Shown here: positions 1-11,440 of the stretch, piece by piece
How the letters are laid out: each line of letters opens with the position of its first letter
Numbering within the stretch: the stretch's first letter is position 1
Assembly (NCBI GenBank): GCA_003952965.2
Contig: CM025849.1
Span: 30,045,387-30,109,386, forward strand
Reading direction: 5' to 3'
Length of the DNA stretch: 64,000 bases
Origin: Morella rubra
Lineage: Eukaryota; Streptophyta; Magnoliopsida; Fagales; Myricaceae
Translations under genes and position numbers: made by a program
The notes under the pieces: generated by a model
The model's database searches: none
Told to the model about the DNA's origin: nothing
Seen by the model: only the letters and a program-made list of their open reading frames with translations

Positions 1-2370
1 CCCCCATCAAGGTTTGGTGCTCTATCCAACCATATAATTATTTGCTCATTTTAGACCCTTTTTCCCTAACGAATTAGGCAAAATGTCGAATCTGCTCTCA
101 GAGAACTCCAGGGGCATTTTCGACCTTTGACTTCCTCATTTTGGGCTGAAATTTTTACAGGGATCCTAATATTAGATAAGGATACTATCTGAAAAGTTTC
201 ATATAAAAATACAACCTGTAGCTTGGGGTCGATTTAGGCAGCACCTAAGATTGCCTAAATGCCCTAGATTGGTGTTCATGCTTTTGATTAATCTATGCTT
301 TTTGAAACTTTAGGCTAAGAATAATTTCAGTCCATCAACATAAAGGAAATCATAGAGCACATGATATATGGATTCTTCAAGAAACTTAAAGGAAGACAAA
401 GATCATTTGCAATATAATCAAGGAACATGCATAATGCATCATTTTCATGCTTTCAACTTCATAACCTCTTCCTTGAGCCCATGGCTCCTTTCTTTGGCCC
501 ATTTGGCCTTCTCTTGATCAGGGATACTTTAAAGCTTCTTGGCCATCATCATTCTCATTGTTGCTCCACATTTCATATCACATATGCATGACATTGAATC
601 ATAAAATCATGTAGTGCAAAATGTAACACTATAAGCCATTTTTCTTGACCAACCCATGGTCTATAGGGCTTCAAGTTTAGGCTTATCACCACTGCCATGG
701 CATCATAAAGCATGTCCAGAGCTCTTTTGAAAATCAAACCAACTCAGTAAGCAATCTCATACACATGTTATAAGAAATATTCATTAAGCCTTAACATGCA
801 AGATGTCTATACTAGTATATACTTCATAGCGCCTATGAACTTTCTTTTTGCAAAACTTTGAATCCAACATAACCCTAACATGTTCATCATTGAATCATAG
901 TTCTATGCACATAAATATATATGATCAATCAATACAAGAGAACATGTATCCATCCTCAACAAAACACAAGAACCTAAACCCTTACCTTGGTGATCTCAGG
1001 TAGCTCTTGATGTTCTCCTATTAACACAAGATCTATTGGTTAATGACACTGAACTAGGGGCTAAGAAGAAGTGGAAATGATGATGAGGAAGTAGGAAAGA
1101 GGTGGTGCAAGGGGGTGTTCAAGGCCTTGGCCGAAACCCCTTTGCCAACTTACCTTGGCATGAAAGTTTTTCCACCAACCTTCTCTTCTTCTTCTCCTTT
1201 TCTCTCCCTCTTGGCCGAATGCTCTCAGCACTCACTCCTCACTCTCTCAACTCAAATGGCCGGCTATTGGTGTGAGAAATGCATGGCAAGGGTTGGCTTT
1301 TATAGCCAACCTTGCCATAATTTTGTCAAGGGGTGGCTGCCACAAGCAAGCCCCTTGATTGGGTGGCTTGGGCGGCACAAGGGCTGGAGGAGCCAAATGG
1401 CACACTCCCCCTTCCCTAGGTGATGATTAGGGATACTTACACAAGCTAAAATCACTTCAAAATCAAATCAAATGTGACAAGCCAAGAACATGGGACAAGG
1501 GAAAAGGACAAAGGAGACAAGACAAAACAAAGATCTCCTTGTGTGTGTGTGCCGTGTGACCTAGGGAGGAGAGAGAGAGTGGGACCCACATGACATCAAA
1601 GTAGACTTAGGTTAGCAAAATGATTAGCTAAGTTGTAAAGTTAATCAGTGTATATGTTAGAGAAAAGAAATAGGTAATTAGTCAAGTAATTAACAGAGAT
1701 TAGTGATAGAATAATCAAGATTGACGCTAGGTTAAAAAAATATTTAGACGTAAACAAGAGCATGAAAAGGGAAGAGATTAAACATACCGAAATTCCTTCG
1801 GGCAATTAGAACTGAAATAAATCATGTGTCAAGAAATCAAATCTAATACTTAAAAAATGTTAAATATGAGCTAATGAAGTATACTTAAGTAAAATATCAC
1901 ATGTTTAAATCAAGCAATAGGAATACTAAGATATTAACAAGAGAATGGAAGAATTTTAAACGCATAGAAACCGATAAAATAGAGACAATCATGATCATAA
2001 CCGTTAATTGGCTAAATACGAGAAATCAAGGAAATTAAGGAAATTAGAGAAATAAAAAAATTTAGGGAAGGGATATCACATCATTTAAGTACATGAAAGT
2101 AAATCAAATAATGCAGGAAGTTAAGAATTAAAGAAAGAAAGCACATATGTAATTTAAATTAAAAAGGCTAAGTTAAAATACTAAAGTCATGAATTTGGAA
2201 ACCAGAGAAATTAAATAGAGGAAAGAAATCCTATAAGCAATTAATCGAATGATAAATATTAAACAATGCACAAATAAAGCAAATACTAAGGAAAAGAACA
2301 CAATTACTAAAGACATTGAAAGAAAAACCTTAACACAAGAGTCTTAAAAGTAGCTTAAAAGATTAGGGGT
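1..2370 (-). mobile_element. LTR-E: Ty3/gypsy-type LTR on the minus strand, truncated by window edge
   Basis: Read on the minus strand, the sequence begins TGTGATACCCCTAATC at 2370, a typical plant gypsy LTR start, and abuts element A reverse transcriptase at 2371. A TATA-like box lies near 1296-1306 (minus strand TATAAAAGCC). A splice-donor-like AGGTAAGGG occurs near 974-988, and an ACTGAGTT motif near 741-751, in the same relative order as in the A-family LTRs. The interior at 1600-2350 is A-rich and non-coding. The other LTR end is outside the window, so solo LTR and full element cannot be told apart. An open frame at 1115-1423 runs antisense through the promoter region and is not considered a gene. 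Confidence 0.6.
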
Positions 2371-2731
2371 ATCACATGTTTTCATTGATTACATTCTTAT
2401 CTATTTGAAAGATGACGTACAGCATGAGGAGCATTTAATGTTAGTTATGAGCAAGTTGCATCAAGAAGCGTTGTATGTCAAATTCACTAAGTGCAAGTTT
2501 TGCTTGGAGCAAGTGGCATTTTTAGTACATATTATCCAGGAAAGGAATTGTTGTGGATCCCTTTAGGATAGAAGCAGTCATGGAATGGCCAAGACCCACA
2601 AACGTACATGAGATTCACAGTTTCCTTGGATTGGCAGGATATTACAAAAGATTTGTCGAAGGATTCTGAAGATTAGTTGCCCCTCTAACAGCTCTAACTA
2701 AGAAGGATGTGAAGTATCAGTGGTCTGAAGA
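2371..2731 (+). pseudogene. Element A: C-terminal part of gypsy reverse transcriptase
   Basis: Translation gives FIDYILIY, a decayed version of the FIDDILIY catalytic box in which the second Asp is Tyr. It is followed by blocks matching the HEEHL and KFSKCEFWL region of chromovirus RT, with frameshifts and stops. The N-terminal RT, protease and gag are missing because LTR-E sits directly upstream. This is the most upstream surviving piece of the element whose 3' LTR starts at 4851. Confidence 0.75.
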
Positions 2732-3319
2732 ATGTGGGAAAAGTGTCCAAGAGTTAAAGAGAAGGCTAGTATCAGCCCAGTACTAGCACTACCTTCAGAA
2801 ATGGGTAATTTCATAATATATAGTAACACATCTCGTAAAGGTTTAGGAGGTGTCCTGGGTGTCCTGATGCAAGGAGAGAAGGTTATAGTGTATGCATCAA
2901 GACAGTTGAAGCCCCATGAATTGAACTACCCCACTCAAGATTTGGAGTTAGCGGCAGTCGTGTTTGCCCTCAAGATATGGAGACACTTCTTATATGGGGT
3001 AAAGTGCGAGATTTACACAGACCACAAGAGCTTGAAAGATTACTTCACTCGAAAGGAATTAAATATGAGACAACACAGATGGCTAGAGCTGATCAAGGAC
3101 TACGATTGTACGATTAACTACCACCTTGGGAAGGCCAACGTGGTAGTAGATGCTTTAAGAAGGAAAAGAAATGAGCACTGGACATCAGGAACTCTTAAAG
3201 GACATGGAAAGGAATGTTATCGAGTTCCTAGTGTCTGGAGAAGCAGCTTAGTTGGCAGCATTGGTATTGCAACCCACCTTACTCGATCAAATCAAGGAGA
3301 GTCAGAAGTAAGATCCTGA
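2732..3319 (+). pseudogene. Element A: Ty3/gypsy RNase H domain
   Basis: A 195-codon open stretch carries the gypsy RNase H. It has [16 protein letters not shown], the catalytic Glu in DLELAA, and the third acidic position in YTDHKSL, ending near ADALRRK. The first catalytic Asp, normally in YSDAS, reads Asn (YSNTS), so the enzyme should be inactive. The frame then runs into unrelated sequence. The likely original role was removal of the RNA strand during reverse transcription. The block is continuous with the RT remnant upstream and the integrase downstream, in the usual gypsy RT-RH-IN order. Confidence 0.85.
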
Positions 3320-3896
3320 AATAAGAGTCTTGGTGGAAGAATTGGAAAAGGACCCCAAGAAGGATTTTGCTATTTCTTATTACAAAGTATTATATTTTCA
3401 AGATCGATTAGTGGTCCCTAATATTTAGGCAATTAAGGAAGAAATTCTGAAGGAAGCTCATCAATCACCATTATCTATACATCCTAGAAGTACCAAGATG
3501 TACCGGGATATCAAGAGAAAATTCTGGTGGAAAGGAAGGAAGAAGGAAGTTGCTGAATTCGTCAAACGATGCTTGGTTTGTCAGCAAACCAAAGCAGAGC
3601 ATCAAAGACCAGTAGGATTGTTACAACCTCTAGAGATACCCATATGGAAATGGGATGAGGTAGCGATGGATTTGGTAATAGGATTACCCAAGGCACCTAC
3701 TGGTCAAGACGTGATTTGGGTTATTGTGGATCGACTAAAAAAAATGGCGTACTTCATTCAGATCAAAGTTAGTCATACAGCTGAAAGACTAGCTAAAATA
3801 TACATGCATGAGATTGTACAACTACATGGGATTCTGAGTTCCATAGTATCTGATCGAGATATTGAATTTACCTCTCGAGTTTGGGAAGGATTTTAG
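3320..3896 (+). pseudogene. Element A: integrase zinc-binding domain and catalytic core (truncated)
   Basis: The HHCC zinc-binding part is visible: histidines precede HPRSTKMYRDIKR and the cysteines are in CLVCQQTK. The catalytic core follows, with the first Asp in MDLVIGLPKAP and the second in SDRD. A stop after RVWEGF ends the frame at 3896. After FHPQTDD (about 3930-3955) the sequence jumps to the C-terminal domain, so the segment with the catalytic Glu is deleted. The element could not integrate on its own. Confidence 0.85.
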
Positions 3897-3959
3897 AAGG
3901 CGTTGGGTACGCAAATGAAATTCAGTACCACTTTCCATCCTCAGACGGATGATCAATTG

Positions 3960-4420
3960 GCAACTCAAAGAAGGCAAAAGAGTTACGCAAATACAACGTG
4001 TAGGATTTGGAATTTCAAGTGGGCAGTATGGTCTTTCTCAAGGTCATACCCATGAAGGGAATTAAGAGATTTGTAAAGAATAGAAAGTTAAGCCCGAGAT
4101 ACGTTGGACCTTTTGAAATCTTAGGATGAGTAGGACCAGTGGCTTACCAACTACCCTTGCCTTCAAAGTGGGAAGGAATGCACAACATATTTCATGTCTC
4201 CTTACTAAAGCAGTATATTTTCGACCCCTCACATGTCATGGACTATGCTCCATTACAATTGGAAAGCAACCTTACCTATATAGAGGAGCCAGTCCAGATA
4301 TTGGATCGCAAAGAACAAGAGTTAGAAACTAAGAGGATACCAATAGTAAAAGTTCTTTGGCGAACTCTCGACATTGAAGAGGCATCTTGGGAATTCGAGT
4401 CGGAAATTGAAGAGAAATAA
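3960..4420 (+). pseudogene. Element A: integrase C-terminal domain and chromodomain
   Basis: Across two frames the sequence encodes a GPFEIL-like motif, then VAYQLPLPSKW and FHVSLLKQY, the GPF/Y module of gypsy integrases. A chromodomain-like segment follows: ILDRKEQELETK, VKVLWR and EEASWEFESE. This tail is characteristic of Tekay/Del-type chromoviruses and is thought to guide integration to particular chromatin. A stop codon replaces the residue before PHLF-like sequence. The block ends about 430 bp before the polypurine tract, and 4421-4836 shows no further recognisable domain. Confidence 0.8.
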
Positions 4421-4836
4421 CCGCATTTATTTAGTACTTAAGGTTTCCCCAACCCCTTTCGTTAATTTTTAGTGGATTAGTTACTAAGTAAGTTTTATGT
4501 TGCGGTCAAATGGATTTCAAGAGTTCGACAAAGATTACTATTAGGAAGAGGATGTACCCAAAAACTGAAATGTAGCAGCGTTTCCGCTTTCAGAGAGTTG
4601 CCTATTGGTATTAAGGCAAAACCCGAGGCTCCATTTGGAAAGAGATCCGGAAGGTGCAAAGAAGAGAAAACCGATCCTGGAGAGGGGTCAGACTTGGATA
4701 AGAGATAAGAGGTCAAGATTGTGCAATTTCCTTGCTTTTTTTCTGAACTAATACTTATTTTAATATATCTCGTATTTCTACTCCATTATTATTTCCTTGA
4801 TTTTGCCTCTACCAATTCTGAGGACGGAATTGTTTT

Positions 4837-4850
4837 TAAGGTGGGTAGGA
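4837..4850 (+). other. Polypurine tract of element A
   Basis: TTAAGGTGGGTAGGA lies immediately before the LTR start TGTAACACTC at 4851. A purine-rich run directly against the 3' LTR is the plus-strand primer site of LTR retrotransposons. It marks the following LTR as a 3' LTR of the plus-strand element. Confidence 0.8.
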
Positions 4851-6907
4851 TGTAACACTCGGACCCTATAAATATTCTTAATTATCCTCATTTTTGTCTT
4901 TTCAAGCACTTTATTTTAATTACTTATTTTACTCATTTCAGTATTTGAATATTTTTTATGTATTATTTTTAATTGCTGTAAAATACTAAAATACCCCTAT
5001 TGCTTGTTTTAGCCCAAATTTCTTCTAGAAACCTTATTTTTCTTCAATCTTTTTGCTTGCTATAATTTATTCCCTTGTTTTCTTAATCAATAGGACCTAC
5101 CCTAAGTATACCGTGCATATTATAGCTTATTTTCTAGAATTTTTGCTTAAAATAGTGTTTTTGGGCTTGGATTGCATGATATGATGTCTTTGGGCTTAGA
5201 AACCATTTGTTTTGGGCCTTCCATCAGGCCATTCGACCCAGCCCTCATCTCAGCCCATGTCAGCACCTCCTTTGACTTTCAAAACCGGTCAAAGCCATAG
5301 AATTCTTTTGTAATCATTGCCAATCATTTAATGCATGCAAAACCACCTTCCATTTGTCAATTGTTGAGTTGTTGCCGCCCCTCTCCTCCATTGCTGCTTC
5401 AAGCCTTGTCCAGACGTCCTAAGCTAATTGTAGGCACGATGATTTGGTCTCTCTAACCCCTAGCATGGTTAGTTCTAACCCTAGGTGTTAACTATGGTCA
5501 AGATGGGTATAAATAGGGAGCTCTTGTGAAGGTTTCTTCACTGAGCTCATCCGGCTGTTCTTAGAGAGTGGGAGAGAGTTAGAGAGAGCTGGAGAAGAGG
5601 AAGGGTGCTAGCCGAATTTCCTAGGAAGGAGAAAGAGAAGAAATTTTGAAGAATTCTTGGTAAAGGTTGAGGTTTTATTGAGCTTTGAAATCTTTGATGT
5701 TATTTTGATGGTTTTGGATCCTAAGAGCACCCTCTACGTAGGTTTCAAGATAATCAAGACCAAAAGAAATCAAGAGAGGTAAGGGGTTAGTTTGAATGTT
5801 AGCATGTTATTAGCATCTTAATGTTTTAGGCGAGCAACATGTCATATAGTGATCTGGAACTTTCCATTAGGATGTTCGTTGGTTAGATGCTAGAGGATTT
5901 GAGATTAGAAGTTATAATGAAGATTAGGTCATTTTGCCCCTTTGATGACTTTTATTATATTTTTGTGTAATTATTTTACATAGTACGGTTTCTAGGTGAT
6001 TCAGAGGTATTAGAAACATATAGGATAGGTTTCATGCAATGTATACATAGAAATAGGAAGATATGATTAATTAGGTTAAACCTAGTCTTGTTTAGCTTAA
6101 TTTTTGATAACAGTACACTTAGTGATTTTTCTTATATAGTAAATGACCATGGATTGATATAAAATTTTGAGATCGTATAATAGACACCATTAGGAGCCTC
6201 CAGTTAAAAAGTCGTGTCATTTGGAGATAGGATGAATAAGTTATGAAATTTTTTTTTTATCTATAATCAAAAACTGAGTTTTTCACAAAAACGGGTCTGT
6301 TTATAGCGTATACGAATTGGGACTTTTATCTAACACTTCTGCTGTTCTTATAAACTGGAATTATTGTGTTTTGGCTAAGCTTTGGGCTTTGTAAGTGGAG
6401 CCCAATGTTAGACCTTTTTTGACCCAAAAAGCTTTGGTTTTAATTACCTTAGGCTTTGAGCCTCTTTTCCTTCTTTTGAGTAGGCCCATGTAACTTTCTG
6501 TAGCTACTGGCCTTGTTTGAAAATGGGTTTGCCAGCAAGCTCAAGCTCAAGTCTCTATTGGACTTGAATTAGTAAACCTAGAATTTTTCTTCTTTGTTGG
6601 TTAAGGAAAGCTTTATGTTTAATTGCTTGCTGAATTGGCTAAGTATTTCAGTTTATTTAAATGATATTTGTTTTTGAAATAAATATAAGTTATGGATGTG
6701 ATATATTTGTAAGGTCTTTTATGAAAATGAGATGATCATATGGCTTGATTACATTATTCAAGGTAAGGACATATTTTTGTGAAAAATATGTATCAATGTT
6801 ATGGTTACGAATTTCATATTGCATTTGCATGACATTTGCATGGCATTAATGAGATAAAGGATATGGCACCAATGGAAAAGTTTAAATGGGGAGATGGTGC
6901 CGATCAC
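4851..6907 (+). mobile_element. LTR-A1 (3' LTR of element A), first part
   Basis: The LTR starts TGTAACACTCGGACCC. A TATA box (TATAAATAGG) is at about 5508-5517, about 650 bp in. A splice-donor-like AGAGGTAAGGGGTTAG follows at about 5775-5790. The rest is non-coding and AT-rich with repeated GGGCTT-type words. It breaks at 6907 where Copia-1 begins and resumes at 11441. A second, diverged copy of the family occurs at 21482-28403. Confidence 0.75.
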
Positions 6908-7309
6908 TATAAATTTCTTTATCAATCTGGCTGGTCCATATAAATTTCTTCATGGATGTACCCATTCAAGAATGCGGTTTTCACATCCATCTGTCATATC
7001 TCATAATCATAGTATGCTGCAATTGCCAACAGAATCCTTATGGACTTTAGCATAACAACTGGTGAAAAGGTTTCCTCATAATCAATACCAGCCTTTTGAG
7101 TATACCCTTTCGGTACCTAGCCTAGCTTTAAAGGTCTCTACCTTTCCTGTTGGTCCAAGTTTCCTTTTGTAGACCCATTTGCAACCTATAGGCTTAATGC
7201 CTTCTGGTTTGTCTACCAAGGTCCATACCTTGTTGGAATACATGGAGTCCATCTCTGATTCCATGGCCACATGCCAATGCTTAGCATCTTTGTCTTTTAC
7301 AACATCTTT
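6908..7309 (-). pseudogene. Copia-1: N-terminal reverse transcriptase remnant
   Basis: The minus strand encodes KPIGCKWVYKRKLGP and, after a stop, QMDVKTAFLNG followed by YMDQPD, the start of copia RT. A TGG codon before QMDVK has become TGA. Homology ends at about 6920. The YVDD catalytic box, RNase H, polypurine tract and 3' LTR are absent. A 12-bp word TATAAATTTCTT is repeated at 6908-6919 and 6939-6950 at the broken end. Confidence 0.8.
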
Positions 7310-8271
7310 TTAATCACAAGGATCAATCTCCAGTCCCTTAAATTCCATTTGATAAATCTCATTTAACAAATTGAATTTTACTGGAGGTCTTATAATCCTT
7401 TTACTACGACGAGGCTCCTGTGTCTCAACAGGTTCAGTTTGATCAATGGGAATAATCACTTGATCATCATTGTTCTCATTCTGTTCAGTCACTTTACTAT
7501 CTCTTTGCTCATCAAGAGCAACTTTAGTCTCAATTTCATTCAAACTATAATCCTCTTCAAGAAAAGTAGCATTCCTACTAACAAACACTTTGTTTTCATT
7601 AGGATTATAGAAGTAGAAAATAGTAGTCATTTTGGGATAGCCTACAAATAGGCACCTTTCAGTCCTTGATCCCAGCTTATCCGCATTAAACCTTTTAACA
7701 TGAGCTGGACAACCCAATATCTTAATATGATTTAGGCTTGGCTTTTTGCCAGTCCATAACTCATATGGGGTATTAGGAACTGATTTTGTAGGATCCTGTT
7801 TAACAAGTAAACAATGGTCTCCAAAGCTTGTCCCCAAAAGGATATGGGCAACTTAGATATCTTCATCATGGAAAGAACCATATCCAATAGGGTTCTATTC
7901 CTTCTCTCTGCAACACCATTGTGTTGTGGTGTGCCTGGTGGTGTGAGTTGAGATATGATTCCATGATCTTTAAGATAGACTTTAAAATCATCCAAGAGGT
8001 ATTTGCCTCCCTTATTGGAGCGAATCATTTTAATGGATTTTTCAATTTTTTTCTCAACTTCATTGTGGAATTCCTTCAACTTTTCAAAGGATTCTGATTT
8101 ATGCTTCATCAAGTATAGATAACCATACCTGGAACAATCATCAATGAAAGTAATGAAATAAGAGAAACCTCCTCTTGCCATGTTGTTGAAGGGACCATAA
8201 ACATCAATATGTATTAATCCTAATACTTCTGTGGCTCTAATTCCTTTTCCTGTAAAAGGACTTTTGGTCAT
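7310..8271 (-). pseudogene. Copia-1: integrase
   Basis: Two overlapping minus-strand frames (8271-7732 and 7837-7310) give a nearly complete copia integrase: LGLIHIDVYGPF with the first Asp, YGYLYLMKHKSE, HNGVAERRNRTLLD with the catalytic Glu, then KILGCPAHVKR and CLFVGYPK. The second catalytic Asp region reads RSNKGGKY where IRSDRGGEY is expected, so Asp to Asn destroys the triad. One frameshift near 7800 separates the two frames. The acidic linker before RT ends around 7310. Confidence 0.85.
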
Positions 8272-8783
8272 CTTTCTTGTAAGCAGGGCTCACAGATTGG
8301 ATAGGGCTCAATTTTCAGAAATTGCAATGGCCCATCCCTTACCAATCTATCGATCCTATCAATATTGGCATGACCAAGTCTTAGATGCCATAAGTAAGTT
8401 GGATTAACTTCCCTTTTCCTCTTAAGGGATAACACACTAGAATCATCATTCTTAATATTATTCAAAGAATTACAAACATTCAAAAGATAAAGACCATCAT
8501 AAATAATTCCAGAAGCAACAAATTTATTTTGAAACTTAATAACAAGTTTGGAATTGAAAAGAAATGAATATCCAGATAAACCAAGTTTTGAAACATAAAT
8601 CAAATTTCTACGAACTTCTGGAACATAAAGACAGTCTTCTAGAATCAAAATTATATTATTAGATAATTCTAAACCAAAAACTTCGATGGCAGTCACTGCA
8701 ACAGTTGCACCCATCCCCATCCTAAGGATTAGCTCCCCTTCATGGAGCCTTTTGGTCTCCTTGAACCCTGCAACATATTGCAT
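8268..8783 (-). pseudogene. Copia-1: protease C-terminus and GAG-pre-integrase domain
   Basis: The 171-residue minus-strand frame contains LYVPEVRRNLIYVSKL and YLWHLRLGHANIDRI with a C-x2-C zinc pair in PICEPC. This is the GAG-pre-integrase / zinc-binding region that precedes copia integrase. The protease active-site segment should lie just upstream at 8784-8905, where the frame is disrupted. It overlaps the integrase frame by a few bases at 8268-8271, which marks a small frameshift. Confidence 0.8.
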
Positions 8784-8905
8784 ATGTGAGATTTAAAACC
8801 AAAATCCACACATCGGGAATTAAACGGACCATCTATTCAATTCAATTACAAGCATATCAGATATACTTTCAGAAGGTTTGCCTTTTTGAGAGAAGCTAAA
8901 TAAAT

Positions 8906-9708
8906 TCAACAGTTTCTCTTCCAGTGACTGGGCTTGCTGCAACAGAAACAATTTCCTTTGCCTTTGTTCTTGTCCCCTCCTTTCGTTTCCTTGTTCACTT
9001 GAACATTCTTAGCTGCCTGATACCACTTATTATTTTTCTTGAAGTTCTTAAACTTGGGTTTCAGTCTCATACAGGCATTAGATTTCTCTATGACCATCAC
9101 AGTAGGTTTGTCCTTCTTGATGAGATCTTGAGCTGACTGCAACATATTGAGCAGCTCTGACAATGTCACACTCATCTTGTTCATATTGTAATTAAGGACA
9201 AACTGATTAAAAGAATCAGGCAGAGATGAAAGTATGGCATCAACATTTGTGTCACCATCCATCTCAACTCCCAAAAAGTCCAATTCGTCGATGAAAGGAA
9301 TAATCTTCAAGACATGTTCCCAAACTGGGCTCCCTTCCACCATTTTGGTAGACATCAGATTCTTCATAGCAGTCTACCTAGCAGATCTGCTCTGCTCTCC
9401 AAACATCTCTTGGAGATGCAACATAGCCTTGCAGGTGTAGCTATGCCCTCACAATCTTTCTGCAAAATATTTGAGATTGAGGCCATAATATAGCACTTTA
9501 CCATATTATCATCATCATGCCACTTGTTAAAGACTCTCTTTTCTTCCTCAGTGGCATTGTTCAGGGCAAGCTCAGGTGTCTCAGAGGTGAGAACATAACC
9601 GATCTTATCGGCTGAGAGAACAATCATAAGATTTCTCTTCCAATCAACATAATTCGGTCTAGTAAACCGATTATCATCCAGAATCCTAGCCAAACAATTA
9701 AAAGTCAT
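8906..9708 (-). pseudogene. Copia-1: gag with CCHC zinc knuckle
   Basis: Two minus-strand frames join into one gag. 9708-9364 starts MTFNCLARILDDNRFTR and includes NYVDWKRNL, typical of the plant copia gag N-terminus. 9367-8906 continues with ILSSLPDSFNQFVLNYNMN and ends in a zinc knuckle CFCCSKPSHWKRNC (C-x2-C-x4-H-x4-C). One frameshift lies near 9365. The ATG at 9708 fits the family and is preceded by a long leader running to the primer-binding site at 10861. Confidence 0.85.
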
Positions 9709-10860
9709 TTTTGAATTTGTAAAAAAAGTTCACATATATATTCCCATTAGATTCAGGTTTTTGAAATACTAATGGTACCACCCATTCGAATAATAAACAG
9801 ATATATCAAATATATCACAACAATGAGAAATATAATATTTATATTCATGACATCCAAAATGGGTATCGAGAACCTCTACCTTACATGCAACAACAATTTC
9901 ATTATGGCAATCAATGAACATATCTTGCAAAGGCGAATAGCTACTATTGATCAAAATTTACATCATAGGCAAAATATTTTAAAATATTTGTGATTCTCGA
10001 TTTCTTTTGGCCTACCTAAATAAACACATCTTATACTATTTTAGTACTTGCGTTTACTTGGTTTGTGCATTCCATTATCTAAGTGTGTTCCAAATTCTTG
10101 TGAGTTTATGTCACTATTTTAGTAGACACTCCCACTGAGATGTAGACACTTATCTTCCCAAGAGATAAATAAGAAAATTTTACAAAATTAAAATCGGTCT
10201 TATCCATTTTGGCTTCAACCAATTTTAATCAAGTAAAACTTCTATTTATTGATAATAGAGACCATAGGAAAATTACAATAATTAATCCTATTTAGCACCC
10301 AAAATTGGAAGAAAAATCCCAAAATTTTTTTTTCGATCGGTCAATCGTTGACCGTTGACTGGCCAAACCAGTCCAACTCTGGGCCGGTCAGGCCGGTCCA
10401 GCTTGGCGCGTGGGTTGGGTTCACAACCCAGCCCGACCTAAGCGTTGGAGCCCAGCCACCCTGCGAGTTGGGCTGGGCTCCTAGCCCAGCCAACCCATGG
10501 GCTGGGTTAGAACCCAGCCCAAGGGTTGGACTCGGCTGGGCTGCTGGGCCTTGGGTCGGATAAGGCAACTGTTGCCCTACCCATGGCCCAAGCGTTTGAC
10601 CTAAGGCATCTCAATGCCCTGGGCACTACCGGCCCCTTGTAGGAATGCATGGTCTAGCGCCGGCCAATATTCGGTGGGCACTGTTCGTCTTGTGAACAAT
10701 GTTTTTTTTTTTAAATCATTCCAAACGTTTACTGTTCATAACAATCATAAAAAAAAATTTATGGAACAAAACATGAACAGTAAATCAAATTTTCATATAA
10801 TAAAATTCTACACTATTAGCAAGTTCCATATAATCCAACAATTGCAATCATATGAACCTG
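9709..10860 (-). other. Copia-1 untranslated leader between PBS and gag
   Basis: About 1.15 kb lies between the primer-binding site and gag with no convincing coding. It includes a GC-rich, hairpin-forming block at about 10330-10700. A stretch at 10020-10200 contains repeated CTATTTTAGT words and resembles 63720-63960 in Copia-4, so this leader segment is shared by related copia families. Confidence 0.6.
10330..10700. repeat. GC-rich hairpin array in the Copia-1 leader
   Basis: Words built on GGGCTGGG and CCCAGCCC recur about every 20-30 bp in an otherwise AT-rich element. Three consecutive near-perfect inverted repeats are visible: TGGGTTG/CAACCCA at 10411-10430, GGCTGGGCT/AGCCCAGCC at about 10471-10491, and TGGGCTGGGT/ACCCAGCCCA at 10498-10521. 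Both strands stay open for about 70 codons here, a by-product of composition. Confidence 0.75.
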
Positions 10861-10872
10861 GCTCTGATACCA
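10861..10872 (-). other. Copia-1 primer-binding site (initiator tRNA-Met type)
   Basis: The minus strand reads TGGTATCAGAGC, the usual plant LTR-retrotransposon site complementary to the 3' end of initiator tRNA-Met. It sits one base from the LTR end at 10874. Confidence 0.9.
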
Positions 10873-10873
10873 C

Positions 10874-11440
10874 TGATAGTTTATGCGGAATTAAAATAAA
10901 TAATGTTTTCAACAAAACATCAATCAAGATTATAATTGCAATTGCAGATTCGATTACTTACCTTGATATAGTAATTTGGGAATCCACAAGTTTCGCTTCA
11001 CGATCCAATCCAAAGCTCCAGTTATTCAGAATAGAATAGCAACAAAATAAAATAGCAACACAAATGTCTTGCCTCCTAAGGGATTTATGTCACTCTCTTC
11101 TTTTAGGAATTTCTCTAATAGGTTCTGATGGCCAACCTCTTGAATATAACAATTATATTTATAGGCCTTGGAAACCCTAGAGAGAGCATAAGACATAGGA
11201 TCCTTAAAGATCTCAAATTTCAGCCGTAGGATTAAACTGAAGAACTCTTCTTCTAATAAAATTAGGGCTTCTACTAATTACAATCAAGTCCATTAACATA
11301 TTGTAATTGACCCCTGAAATTTGAGATTATTGCAAATATGCCCCTTTACATACAATTAATTCTTTCCACCAAACTATATTCCATATGAGATATTAGGACT
11401 GGATTAATTATTTGGTTATCGAGGGCACATAATTCTAACA
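10874..11440 (-). mobile_element. 5' LTR of Copia-1
   Basis: On the minus strand the LTR runs TGTTAGAATTATGTGCCC .. ATAAACTATCA (about 567 bp) and ends next to the primer-binding site. A TATA-like ATATAAATATAA lies around 11143-11162. The U3 part at 11230-11430 is clearly related to 60110-60310 in the Copia-4 LTR. Directly outside is ATCAC (11441-11445), which also occurs at 6903-6907 just beyond the broken 3' end. Confidence 0.85.

Noticed and set aside
1115..1423. 102-codon plus-strand open frame
   Set aside because: It runs antisense through the promoter part of LTR-E, has no recognisable domain, and its C-terminus covers the TATA region.
10341..10568. Overlapping plus and minus open frames rich in Pro, Gly and Trp
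   Set aside because: Both arise from GC-rich inverted repeats in an untranslated leader.
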